A stretch of DNA of 64,000 bases from Orychophragmus violaceus (taxonomy: Eukaryota; Streptophyta; Magnoliopsida; Brassicales; Brassicaceae): contig CM058233.1 in the NCBI GenBank assembly GCA_030180135.1, positions 25,081,615-25,145,614 on the forward strand, given 5' to 3'. The translations under genes were made by a program, and so were the position numbers. Below the pieces are notes generated by a model. The model was not told the origin of the DNA, searched no databases, and saw nothing but the letters and a program-made list of their open reading frames with translations. Shown here in pieces: positions 53,848 to 64,000 of this stretch; within the stretch, counting starts at the first letter, position 1, and each line of letters opens with the position of its first letter.

Positions 53848-55171
53848 ACTCCCCCACACTTAGCTCTTGCTTGTCCTCAAGCAAGTAAAGAACCAAAGCA
53901 TAAGAAAAGAAGTTTGAAAACACAGAAACTCATTTCGTCTTAGGAACTTTCGCATTCACATTCACTTAGTAATCCACTGAAAACTTTCCTACAGAACTCA
54001 AGACCAACATGTACTTCCCCCACACTTAGCAACTGTCCCAAGTAAACTCCACAATCACATTCAAGCATTCAAATTAACCCTACTGACTTCTGCAAGTATT
54101 TAAGTGCGGTCTCACCTAAGGAGTATCGATCAAAGGGCACATGGATTCTTACCTTATCAGCTCTAGACCACCATACTATATTTCTCTAGTCCCTTTCTTC
54201 TCTTTCCCTTCCTTAACAACTGATTTTTCCCACATTGTGTATCATTTTTTTTTTTTTATCAGTGTTCTTCCCGTTAAGGGGTGTACTTTGGACACATTCC
54301 ATGGATCGCATAAGAGATAATAGTGTTTGCTACTATTCCCATGACCACTTCGGAGTTACTAACTCATCCTCAGTTTATTATCATTTTTTTTATGGAAGGG
54401 GAGAAGGGAACTAAATAGGACAGGTTTACAGGCTGTGTCAGAACTAACAAGGGAATCCGACACAAAGTATACCAAGCCCTTAGGTGAGAAATCTAAGTCA
54501 GTATTAAGGTGAAGTCAGTAAAAGGATCCTATGATACCTGAAGTGATGTGGGTGTTCCCAGTAGGTTGATCTGTGCCTGGGTTTTCTATAAGTCATAGAG
54601 GCTCTGCAAGTCTGTCCAATGGTCACTTAGTTCCTGTTCAAGCGAAAAGTTTCCTCGAAAAATCACAGTTTCATACAAATTTTGACTCAATAAAACAAAT
54701 TTTGAAAAACTAAGAAAACAAAAGCGTGCGTCAGTAGCTTCCTCCCCCATACTTAAACTACACTGTCCCCAGTGTAATCAAAGCATGAGCTCGGTGAAAG
54801 AATAATCAAATTGAAGAACAAACCGAAAAGTTGCAGATTACTTACCTGTCGTCGCCCTGTGTCGATCGATGCCCAAGGGTGTCGATCGATGCAAGGCGAT
54901 TATCGCTCGCGGTTATGTAGATAACCGATGTCTGAACCGCAATCAATTTGTTAAACCGTAAATCGCGACTGCATCGACCGATGCACAATGTGTGTCGATC
55001 GATGCAATGCGATTATTCCTGTTTCCTCAGCTCTGAACACACTTAAACAGAAAAATTAAAAATACCAAAACCAAAACAAAAATTGAAAAACAAAAACGAA
55101 CCTACTAGTGGGTTGCCTCCCACTCAGCGCTTGTTTTTAGTCATAAGCTTGACTATTGGAAGAGATTTGAT
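53848..55171 (-). other. 3' UTR of element G with three polypurine-tract-like sites
   Basis: This is non-coding. Tracts lie near 53,849-53,861, 54,015-54,028 and 54,741-54,755. Motif pairs are at about 54,858-54,895 and 54,968-55,010. Confidence 0.6.
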
Positions 55172-55729
55172 TCAAGGTGGTTTCAACAGAGACTTTGAAT
55201 GTCTCTGTGAGTATCTCTTCATCCAAGGAGGTGTATAGGCATTATGATCATGAGGCTTCCCAAGGAAAGAGTAATCAGAATCAGGGCGGGAGCAAAGGTT
55301 GGGTGGAATGCTGCGTTTTCCTGCGTTCAAAGCAATGTGGTTAGTAGGTTTTAGCTTAGATGATTTGTACCTTACCTTTGATGCAGATCTGATGTTTGGG
55401 GCTTTCTGCTTATGAGCAGTTGCAGATACTGAAGATGTTAGAGCAGGTTCAAGAGGAACTGCCATCTTCTTCTTTCCACTATCAGATACTGTAGTTCCAC
55501 CAATCTGAACTTCTTCTTTCAGATGATCATCAGTGGAGATCATCTTCTTTGCATGAACTCGCGAAGTTTCAAATGGGGGTGTTTTATTCACCTTCTTATC
55601 TATCACTTTCATGCAGTTAGCCACTTCTATCTCTTGTTTGGAAGGTTTAGGAACCTTAGGATATGGCACTGGGGGCTTGTAGGCTCGTTCTGGCACTGTT
55701 GCAGGTTTCTGGACATGTCTGCGTTCTGT

Positions 55730-55858
55730 GTCGATCGTTGCATGATGTGTGTCGATCGATGCAAGGCGATTCTGTTTCTCGAAAGAACTCGAAATTGCCG
55801 TCAGAATGGCGTGTCGATCGTCACTAAGGGGGTGTCGATCGATGCATGTATCAGGCAG
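55730..55858 (-). repeat. TCGATCGA-motif cluster within the frame of G
   Basis: Four copies occur: TGTCGATCGTTGCA, TGTCGATCGATGCA, TGTCGATCGTCAC and TGTCGATCGATGCA. The order matches the mid-ORF cluster of I, B and D. Confidence 0.75.
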
Positions 55859-56410
55859 ACAATATTCACCCAGAAAATCCGAGATTATGCTCTCTTCTTC
55901 ACCTAGCAACTCAATATCATCCCTTAAGGTCACAGCTTTGATGGATCTGTGCTGTTCAGCTTTTCTAGCTTAATTATGCCTTTCTATTGCTGCATCTGTT
56001 CGTTCAATTTTGATATCCAGCTCCTCCATATGTGTGCTCAAAGATTCGAACTTCTCATTCAAGTCTTCATACAACGCATCTATCTTTGAGTTGAAGGACA
56101 TATCAATCTGTTGTTGTCTCTCAAGATACTGCTCCATCATGATTTCCAATCTGCTCTTATGTGTAGGTGCAGGCGGTGCTTGGTAAGAAGAAACACCATA
56201 GTCCCTCGAGAAGGCATTGCCCTGTTGCTGGAAAGGTCCCTGAAAAGCTGATTCCTGACTGTAGAATTCATTCCCTCCAACGCAGTTGACAGCTTCTTGC
56301 TCATACTTTCCAAGTACAAGACTATGTAGATAGTCTAATTTGCTCTTCAACTCAGCTATCTGTGAACTGTCAATCCCTGGACTGAAGAAACCATACATCT
56401 TCCTTACGAT

Positions 56411-56497
56411 ATGTGTCGATCGATGCAGTGGAAGCGTCGATCGATGCAAGCGCGATGATGTGACGATCGACACACAGGACCGTGTCGATCGTTGCAG
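56411..56497 (-). repeat. TCGATCGA-motif cluster in leader of G
   Basis: Four copies occur in 87 bp: TGTCGATCGATGCA, GCGTCGATCGATGCA, GACGATCGACAC and TGTCGATCGTTGCA. Confidence 0.78.
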
Positions 56498-56618
56498 TGC
56501 GATTACAGGCGTACCTGAAACGCAAGAACAGAAAAAGAAAAAAAAATTAGTAACAAAAAATGAAAACGAAAAACCTAGTCTAAACCCTAAGTTCAAATCT
56601 ATCGAGGACTCAAAAGAG

Positions 56619-56636
56619 TCCCCGGCAACGGCGCCA
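56619..56636 (-). other. Primer-binding site, tRNA-Asp type (element G)
   Basis: The minus strand reads TGGCGCCGTTGCCGGGGA, a perfect complement of the tRNA-Asp 3' end. Confidence 0.92.
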
Positions 56637-56642
56637 AAAACT

Positions 56643-57804
56643 TGATAGGTCGAGTTTTAACCCTATTCTAACTGCAAGTGAACAGTGATGTAGTTGTAGT
56701 ACTTAGGGTATCGAATCCACAGGGACTCCGGTCAACGATAGATAAGAACAGAAGTGATTAAACTAGGAGAAAGCAAAGGTGATTAAACTAAAAGCAGAGC
56801 AGAAAAGTAAATCAGTAGCAGGCGAGTTTGTGAGCAAGGAAGCGAAGCGTTAAGTCTAGGGAGTTCTCGTGAAATCAGGAACACAAGCAATCAATCAGTC
56901 GAAATCCAATCAGAAACTGTTCTAGAACTCAAACACAGATATAGAATTAACCAAATTCCTTTGCGAGAATTCTCTAAGTCTAAGTGCAGCAAACCAAACT
57001 TTCGTTTGCGAGAACTAACAGATTAAACCAGCTTTAATTTCAAGTTTGATATGTTCACAATCTAATTAAACCAAACTTTCGTTTGCGAGAAGTTAAATTG
57101 CTTATCTAGGTTCTTTCTAGCTATATTAACCAACTTCCGCTGCATTAATCAGCCTAACATCATAATCTAAGTGGCCAGTTCAGATTAAGCATTAAGAACA
57201 ACCTAAACAAAGAACTAGCAGATATGAACCCCTACTGATTAATTAAACTATAACTCCATGAAATCCCTAATGAGAATCCCTAAACTTAACAGGTAATCTA
57301 CTCAGATATAATCATCGAAACAAAAAACATCTTGAATAGAAAACCAAATATCATAAAATAAGACAAAGAACTGGGGTTCAAAATCCTCTCTCTCTCGAGA
57401 GCAGGATCAGCCCCTAACTCTCTCTGAAATAAAATAAGACTTAATGAAAGCGTAGCCTAAACAAGTGGCTAAAAACCCTAATATATAGTCTAAAACACGT
57501 TTTGGGCTTCAGTGTAAATATATGGGCTTTTCTGCAATATCAGCATTCTTCATTAAATCGCCGAGTCTGGCCCATTCGCGCTATGCATCGATCGATGCAG
57601 GGGTGCAACGATCGACGCAATCCTCAAATCTGGACAGTGAACTTTGTCTCTCGGACCAAATCTCCAAAATGCTCCAAAATCTTCAATTCAGCTCCAAAAG
57701 TACTTAGACCTGTAAACATACTAAAAAGACTCCAAAACATAGTAAAAGACTCGATAAATAACACATATACCATGGTTAAAAACCCTAAAATCCATGGTAT
57801 ATCA
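56643..57804 (-). repeat. 5' LTR of element G
   Basis: TGATAGGTCGAG... to ...GGTATATCA, with the same landmarks as the 3' LTR. The motif pair is at 57,586-57,620. Confidence 0.92.
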
Positions 57805-58227
57805 CGCCTCTGATCTATCTTGGGCGCCATGTAAAAGCTGATCCACGACCATCTCTTGTGGTCTCGGTCTTCCAGCGTTCAAGGTCGGGTGGTACCTCTT
57901 TCCGGTTCTTCTCTTTGGTTCCTGAAATTATGTGGACACTTTTGGCAAGAAACAAGCGCATTAGGTGTTCTTTAGGGTAATCCTATCGAGATCTAGTTGT
58001 GGTCTTAAAACATGTTCTAATTCCTCTTTTTATTTTAAATTCAGTAGGTCTTTTAGTACGGGGGTGGAATCAGTAGAGATAAATTGTTTTAAAGAATGAC
58101 TTACCTGACTAACACTCTCAGTCTGGTTTGGATCAGGGAGATTTTCATTGATCTCAGCATCGCTTACGGTCTGTGGATCATCCTCTGTCTTTATGGTACT
58201 GGTCGTGGCTTGATCTTCCTTAAATGC

Positions 58228-58719
58228 TTAGCTGATGTTAGACCTAGACGAGGTTGGTTGGGACGGATGCTGCAGTCTTTTCTTCACAACTCCTTGTGTT
58301 ATAGACTCCATTGTGGAAATTTTACCTACATGTATTCCTAATGACCAGAGAAAGTGCATCATAAATGTGTTAAAAAATTTAAGGACATGTGGTGTAAGAT
58401 ATAAGCTTATCTGGACAGCATCAATAAATTGGAAAGCGATTTGCTCTTCGGATGCGTCCGTGTTACAATCAGCCTGGCTCACTAGCCCATAAACGTCTAG
58501 AGACAATTCATTATCCTTTGAATCCGCTTGTTGGTACTTGGTGTCGTCTATTGTACTTGTTTCATCCCTAATACCCTTCACAAAAACCAAGTGCGTTATC
58601 GCAATCATGGAATCATATACACATAAACAAGTCTCAGCTTGGATCAGTTCATTGATTTGTGAGGCATCTGCCTTGGTTTCAGTGTTTTTTAGTTCAGATA
58701 TCACCTTAGGATTGGTCAA
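58228..58719 (-). other. Open frame of unknown product inside gypsy remnant
   Basis: 163 codons on the minus strand (MTNPKVISELKNTETKADAS...). I do not recognise it. It has no zinc knuckle or protease motif. It may be part of a degenerate gag-pol linker or foreign sequence. The flanks 57,810-58,227 show only broken frames (a DGRGSAFTWRPR stretch). Confidence 0.3.
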
Positions 58720-58739
58720 GACATGAACCTCTTCATGTA

Positions 58740-59721
58740 AGAATACATCTCGACGTTCCAGTGGGAAATTGGGGCTCGGATGCTTTTGTCACAGATTCCT
58801 GGGTGGACTCAGTGTGTAGCGAACTGAAGGCTATAGGCTCTTTAGAGGCTGTCGTTTTAGTCACTTCTGGATCCAATTTTTCTTGAGTAGGGTCGGATGG
58901 TGGTACTGCCTTCGTTGGGGCGCCGGCCTGGCCCGTTTGCTTCTCTCTTCGACCTGCGTCTTGCTCAACACTTTTGGACTAGGGCAAGTGCATTAAACAG
59001 TTGGGATCATGGTAAACAGATTTACAATATTCAGTGAGAGCCATGTTAACCTGAGGTGAACTTGTTTTCAGAACATAGTCCACATTTTGTTGCACTGCTT
59101 TGGTTGGGCGGTAGCTGTTCTTGTGGAACAGAACTCGGACCCTTGGCTTCGGGCCTTGTACATGGTCTTTGGGCTTGAACGGACCTTTGATGGCAGACTT
59201 GACATGACATACTTATTCTACATGAGCCATTTGATATCCTCCCACGTGCGTGCCGGTTCCTTGTAATGAACTCGCTATTTCTCCTCATGTTTCCACCATT
59301 GGTAGGCCTTTTCCGCCAAGATATGAATGGCATATGCGGGCTTGTCTCTTTCTAGGATTTTGTAATCATAGAAGTAGTCTTCTAAATCTTCTTCCCATTG
59401 AAGATAGTCTTCAGTTCCTGAAAAAGACATGGGTTGTAAACCAAAGTTATAAGATTTGTAGTTAGATTGAGTCCAAGGTCTAGATGGTCTTACTCTGGTG
59501 GTGTGGTGCGGGCGATAAGGATCGGGTGGATCAGGCTCCTTCTCATCCGTGGCATGGTCATCTTATGATCTCTCTTGTTAATAGGCAATCACGTCTCCTC
59601 CTATCTTAGCTTGGAGTGATGATAGTCGTTGTTGCTCCAGCTGGGTCAATTGCTCACCAACGGCTTGGATGGCTCCAAGTAGCTGCGCAAAGTCAGCAGA
59701 GGCATTCTATTGATCACTCAT
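58740..59721 (-). pseudogene. Gypsy Gag (degenerate)
   Basis: The minus frame starts at the ATG of 59,721-59,719 (MSDQ, then a stop). In pieces it reads QPMSFSGTEDYLQWEEDLED, AYQWWKHEEK and ARTWEDIKWLM...KYV, a Retrotrans_gag core typical of gypsy elements with a tRNA-Met primer. At least four stops interrupt it. Confidence 0.7.
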
Positions 59722-60749
59722 TCCTGTCTTCCTTCAAACGTAGCAAACACTTAAACGCAACATGAAAAAGAAACGAACAATCAACTGAACAAAAATGGCA
59801 AGGCAAGAACAAAAAAACCCGGAAAATACCGATTTGAATTAAACAATGCTATAAGGATGATTTTTTTTTTTTTAAAGATGCAAACATAACAAAATGGAAA
59901 TAATGGGGCAGGATGATATCAGGATGGTATTGATAATCACAAGCAATAGTACTAAGGCAGGGAAGTCACACAAACGATCTCACTACGAGTGAAAGTCTCA
60001 AGCGATAGTACAGCCTTAGTGTTACTAGCGAGCTTCTTTAGGTTTATGCAAGTATTTAACTGAAATAATTGAATTAAAACAGACCAAAACAAGACATAAA
60101 CTGAACCAAACCAGAACAAATCCTAACCGCAAGTAATGTCACGCACAAACAGGTTAAGTGGACAGCGAATTTCAGGCGATGGTTTAATTAGTTAGTGCAG
60201 AAAATTTCAAGCGATGTCTAACGGATTGTCTTTGTTTTCATTCAGGTACAAGACAAAGCTAGTTAATTAGTGAACCAGAGAAAATAAGAGATACTAAACC
60301 AAACCTTCCAACTCAAACACAACTCAACACAAGCGAGACCTAGTAACTAGATGCAAACACTTAAGCAATTAACCTAAACCCTTTTTGTTTTTTTTTATGA
60401 TGCAACATAATGATGATGTAACAGAATGAATAACCAACACTCAAAGCAAATCAGAAACTCAGAATAACAGTCGGATCAACAAAATTAAGTTGGAAAGCAA
60501 ATAACACAACATATTATTCAACCAACCCTAATGATCTATATGCAGCCGATTGTTACTAAAGCTCAATAACACCTTTTTATTTTATAAAAGATTATGCAAT
60601 ACAAAGAGTAAATAAATTAACAGAAACAAAGATGAACTATTAATGTGATATTTTTTTTTGATTATTGAATAAGAAACAAAAGGAAGCAAATCACAGGACC
60701 AAGCAAAGATGATAGGGTTTTGAATCGACCATTTGGGTTTTCAAGAGCC
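59722..60749 (-). other. Leader of the gypsy remnant
   Basis: About 1 kb of AT-rich, non-coding DNA lies between primer site and gag. I see no gene. Several T runs and short direct repeats are present. Confidence 0.5.
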
Positions 60750-60764
60750 TAAGCTCTGATACCA
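60750..60764 (-). other. Primer-binding site (tRNA-Met type) of gypsy remnant
   Basis: The minus strand reads TGGTATCAGAGCTTA, five bases from the LTR. Confidence 0.8.
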
Positions 60765-60769
60765 AATCA

Positions 60770-61310
60770 TGTAAGCTCCAGCGGAACCTCACACTCAACC
60801 GATCCAATAGAGACGCCAAGGCTGGACCGAGGTCGCTCTCTTTGGTTCCAAGAACAAGATAAGATGATGGAGCACGTGCAGCTGCACATAAGTTAGTCTC
60901 TACTGATGCTATAAGATGGATTCGATGAGAATCTGAACTAGAACAGGGTCGAGTTGGTCTGAGTTGCAAGGGAGAATCCACACACAAGCACCTCACGCCC
61001 GCATACAACAAGCAAATAGCTCTAGGGTTTTCTCTCAATTAAACGTTAAGTGAAAAAGAATACAAGGCTTGGCTAAATAAGCCTTTAGTTTCGAAACCCT
61101 ATGAGAAATAAAAATAAAAATGGGCCTTAAGGCCTTACAAGAATTAAAATAGAAGACAAAATCCGAATAGGTCGTGTATGGCTTGTTGGTCGGATGGGCC
61201 ATACTTCTTTGCTAATGGGTCGGGCCTCGGATTACCTCGTTAAAAACCTTAGTGGAAAAACCCATTTGGGATAATACCACACTAAGGGAAACGAGTATAA
61301 CCTTGGCTCA
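60770..61310 (-). repeat. LTR of gypsy remnant (about 541 bp)
   Basis: Plus-strand ends are TGTAAGCTCCAGCGG... and ...CCTTGGCTCA, with TG/CA ends. Its right end abuts the 3' UTR of element E. No second copy is in the window; the LTR-like sequence at 51,481-52,515 does not match it. Confidence 0.7.
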
Positions 61311-63071
61311 GTGATTCCACTGGGGACAGTGTGTTTCAAGTGTGGGGGAGGTGGTACTAACATAATCTTTTTCCTTTCTTAGAGTCAGTTGAGTCTAGAT
61401 TATTAAGTCAAAACGGTTTAGTAAGAAACTATGACTTTCAAGGAGATCACTACATTCGCAAGAACCTAAGCGACCATTGGATTGGCTTGCAGATGATCTT
61501 TGACTATTAGAAAACCCAACCCAGATCAACCTACTGTGTAAATCCATATCACTTCAAGTATTCAAGGAATTCATTACTGACTTCACCTTTAACTTGACTT
61601 AATTTTTCTCACCTAGGGGTTTGGTATACTTTGAGTCGGATTCCTCTGTTAGTTCTAACACAACTTGTAAATCTGTCGAAGTATGGTTCTCATCTCCCCT
61701 TTCTTAAAGTAAAAATAAAAGAGATAAACTGCGGATAAGCTAGTAGCTTCGAAGTGATCACGAGAGTGGTAGAGACCCCTATTACCTTCTGTGCATTCAT
61801 GGAAAGTGTCCAAAGTACATCCCAATGCGGGAAGAGCACTGATAAAAATAATAAAATGATACCCATAGGGAGAAATCAGATGCTAAGGAAGGAAAAGGAG
61901 AAGAAAGGAACCATAAAATGATAGTATGGTGGTTAGATGCTAACAGAGTAAGAGTCCATGTGTTCTTTGATCGATACTCCCTAGGTGAGACCGCACTTAT
62001 TTGATTATAAAAGTCAGTATGGTGAATCTGAATGCTCTGAATGTGGTTGTGGAGTTTATTTAGGACAATTGCTAAGTGTGGAGGGAATTATATGTTGGTC
62101 TTGATGTCTACAGGTTCCTTTTTATGTGGATTACTAAGGGGAATCTGAATGTAATACTTCGACGATGAAACAATTTTCTGAAGTTTTCAAACTTCTTCTC
62201 CTCATCTTGGTTTTCTGTTTTGCTTGAGGGCAAGCAAATGCTAAGTGTGGGGGAGTTGATATATCATAGTTTTTAGGTGTTTTAAGCCATGATATAAATA
62301 TATATTCGAGTTTTTGTAGTGTCTTTCGATACTTTTCAGGTGTTTTACAGGTTTACACACGTTTGGAGGACTTTGGAAAATTTTGGAGCTTTTTGGGCAA
62401 AGATTGGAGCTGGAACCGTGATGAGCAGAAATCACTTTATGGAATCGACCTGAGCATCGACCGATGCACTCATGCATCGATCGACGCAGCATCCCAGATC
62501 GCAACTGCTAGCCCATTAATGAAGTTTTCAAGAATTGCAGTTTTGCACCTTTATATTAGGGTTTTTGGTGTTTTATTCTTGTGCCACATTCATACTTCTG
62601 GCTAGATCGACGCATCATCCCAAATCTGTCGAAGTATGGTTCTCATCTCCCCTTTCTATTCTCTACTCTTCTTTAATGCAATCTATTCAAATTATGTTGT
62701 ATGTTTCATTCAATATGTCTGAGAAGAATCATTGTTAGGTTTAGGGATTCTCATATGGTTTTCATTGCATGTTAGATTTATTTAAGGATTCATAACATAT
62801 TATTTCTTCAACCTGAATAGTTCTTAAAGTTAGTTTCTAACCTGATCAATTGGAATCTAGATCTAGGGTTTATAAATTGACACGAAAGTATAATTTGGAA
62901 TATGATCTATTTAGGTGGAGCAAATTAGTTATCTGCAAAGAAATTTGGTTTAACTGATTTGTGAACTAATCAAACCTTCACTTAATGCTAGTTTAATCTA
63001 TTAGGAATTGCAAAGAAATTTGGATTTCTAGGATTTAGACTTAGTAAATTCCCGCAACGAAAGTTGGTTAT
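61311..63071 (+). mobile_element. Athila-like element E, 3' UTR and truncated LTR
   Basis: It starts inside the 3' UTR (GGGGACAGTGTGTTTCAAGTG, collinear with B at about 8,330). It has the three purine tracts (about 61,338, 62,075 and 62,241) and an LTR from 62,257 that is interrupted at 63,071 by a copia LTR. It is the most diverged family member here. Confidence 0.8.
62257..63071 (+). repeat. LTR of element E (5' part)
   Basis: TGATATATCATAG... with a tip hairpin partner CCATGATATA (one mismatch). The motif pair TCGACCGATGCA / TGCATCGATCGACGCA lies at about 62,455-62,490. The rest of the LTR would lie beyond the copia element, outside the window. Confidence 0.8.
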
Positions 63072-63706
63072 GTTGGAATTATGTCCGGTAATCTCTGTAC
63101 TGTCTCTAGAAAGTAAGAGTATGTCAATGATCAGACATAAGTCATATAATACTGGTGGTCATGATGGCTTGCTAGAGTCCGCTCATGATCTATAAGTCTT
63201 GGATTTATTGCCTTTATTATATGATCCCATATGGGTCACACGCCTAAGCTAACAGGAAACTATGAGGGAACGGTTCAGCAGAAGTACGGTAAAAGTGCTA
63301 GGCATTTACTATACTTAGAGAGATTAAAGGGCCTGATTAAATCTAAGGGATTTAATCAGACTGGGAATTGGGCCCAAAAGCCCAACAGAACTAGACAAGG
63401 GTTTTATGATTAAAACTTGACCTAGCTCTCCTTTTTTTCCCTAACACCTCTGCGCCTCTCTCTCTCTCTCTGCGCCTCCCTCTCTCTGGTTTAGCAGCCT
63501 TCTTCCTGTTGGTGTGCGTGTGTGAGCCTTTGGAGAAACAACCTCTTGGTGGTTCTGCTGATCTCTGACTCATACCTGATTCTTCCGCTGCATAACAAGG
63601 TATACTGAGATCTCTTTATGATTCTGCAAGAGAACCTAGATCCAATATGTTTAGTAGGGTTTAATATGAATGAATTGAACCAGGATAAACACTAAACAAT
63701 CCTTCA
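63072..63706 (+). repeat. 5' LTR of a copia-type element (635 bp)
   Basis: TGTTGGAATTATGTCC... to ...ACAATCCTTCA, with TG/CA ends, followed by G and the primer site. It is inserted in the LTR of element E. CTCTCTCTCTCTCTGCGCCTCCC tracts lie at about 63,456-63,487 (in the likely R/U5 region). Confidence 0.82.
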
Positions 63707-63707
63707 G

Positions 63708-63720
63708 TGGTATCAGAGCC
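63708..63720 (+). other. Copia primer-binding site (tRNA-Met type)
   Basis: TGGTATCAGAGCC lies one base after the LTR, the standard plant copia arrangement. Confidence 0.88.
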
Positions 63721-64000
63721 ATTGGTTCTATTAGGATTTCTTGTTAGAATCATGTTTAGGTTGTTTAGAAGTGTTTGAATCAATCTTTGCTTGAAATTGA
63801 TAAGAAAACACTTAAGAAACAAAAGAATTAAAACCTATAAAAACCCTAATCGAAAACCGCATGAACCGATCAAGGTTGGATTGGTATGCGTCCGGATCGG
63901 TACATGACGCACGGACCGATCGTTTGTTGGATCGTGTCGCGTGGTCATTCCGATCAGCGATGAAGCGCGCGAGATGGACCGATGGATCGCCTTGCATCAT
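63721..64000 (+). other. Leader of the copia element
   Basis: Non-coding start of the internal region. It contains several ACCGATC-type words (63,866-63,985). Gag would begin near or beyond the window end; an ATG at 63,961 (MKRARWTDG) is possible but unsupported. Confidence 0.5.

Larger units (their letters stand above)
55172..56596 (-). pseudogene. Central Gag-like protein of element G (one in-frame stop)
   Basis: Both pieces (56,596-55,970 and 55,933-55,172) are in one frame, separated only by a TAA at about 55,970 where relatives have GAA. The likely functional start is the Met near 56,400 (MYGFFSPGIDSSQIAELKSK); the upstream part translates leader motifs. It has coiled-coil-like helices (LEIMMEQYLERQQQID, LNEKFESLSTHMEELDIK), the block LRDDIELLGEEESI, the IDRH/SIDT stretch and the tail YTPPWMKRYSQRHSK. 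No Gag core or protease is present. Confidence 0.7.
52685..57804 (-). mobile_element. Complete Athila-like element G, deletion derivative (5.1 kb)
   Basis: Minus-strand order: 5' LTR 57,804-56,643, primer site 56,636-56,619, motif-rich leader, one Gag-like frame with a single stop (56,596-55,172), 3' UTR and 3' LTR 53,847-52,685. A perfect 5-bp duplication flanks it. The LTRs (1,163 and 1,162 bp) differ at roughly 18 positions by eye. Like B and D it lacks the Gag core, protease and all of pol, yet it was mobilised as a unit. Confidence 0.92.
57810..60769 (-). mobile_element. Gypsy element remnant (minus) with gag and leader
   Basis: It runs from the 5' LTR (60,770-61,310) leftwards: primer site, a leader of about 1 kb, gag (59,721 to about 58,740) and then unassigned sequence to 57,810. 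The gag type and the tRNA-Met-type primer differ from Athila and Tat, so this is a third gypsy lineage, possibly a chromovirus. It is interrupted on the left by element G. Confidence 0.6.

Noticed and set aside
52685..57804. Reading the frames of G as host genes with SIDT-rich repeats
   Set aside because: They lie between matched LTRs with a primer site and target duplication, and the SIDT/IDRH repeats are translated DNA motifs.
60691..61038. 115-codon minus-strand frame at the gypsy LTR
   Set aside because: It crosses the primer-binding site and LTR boundary, so it cannot be a gene of its own.

Overview
This is a transposon-dense piece of a plant nuclear genome, almost certainly a Brassicaceae species. 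The signs are Athila-type Ty3/gypsy retrotransposons with a tRNA-Asp primer-binding site, Tat-lineage gypsy elements, a plant LINE, copia LTRs, TTTAGGG-like arrays and spliced plant genes. Nothing suggests a prokaryote or an organelle. Family calls come from recognising sequences by eye; no search was run.

Layout. (1) 1-18212: a pile-up of one Athila-like family in alternating orientation: fragment X(+), element A(-) joined head-to-head to B(+), LTR debris with a captured gypsy fragment, then C(-) joined head-to-head to D(+), then an LTR fragment. (2) 18213-31400: a decayed Tat-type element on the minus strand, split by a complete young Athila-like element I (20690-27138, duplication GTACC) and by a solo LTR (28746-29933). 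(3) 31401-37418: a host-like island. It holds an SDH2-like scrap, a TIC22-like pseudogene next to a perfect (CT)n tract of about 180 bp, one intact four-exon ZnF-UBP gene (33045-34343, 138 aa), a 1.4-kb hairpin transposon, a receptor-like-protein pseudogene and a first exon of an acidic protein. (4) 37419-44815: a Tat-type element F (+) with 5' LTR, primer site, gag-PR-RT-RH-aRH-INT and a 3' minisatellite, but no 3' LTR. (5) 44816-46273: a copia fragment; 46274-51480: a broken LINE (-). (6) 51481-61310: LTR-like and gypsy remnants, split by a complete deletion-derivative Athila-like element G (52685-57804, duplication CGCCT), ending in a gypsy 5' LTR. (7) 61311-64000: the 3' part of element E(+), whose LTR is interrupted by a copia LTR with a tRNA-Met-type primer site.

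The Athila-like family is the most interesting content. All recognisable copies lack reverse transcriptase and integrase. One (I) has an intact 814-codon Gag-protease frame; others (X, B, D, G) keep only a 360-475-codon central Gag-like frame. Despite their divergence they share nucleotide-level features that ordinary coding does not explain: clusters of a palindromic TCGATCGA-centred motif at fixed places (LTR, leader, mid-ORF, 3' UTR), a hairpin at the U3 tip with a compensatory base-pair change between subfamilies, and three polypurine-tract-like copies at fixed places in the 3' region. They must depend on enzymes supplied by other elements; Athila or Tat relatives are possible sources, but that is inference.
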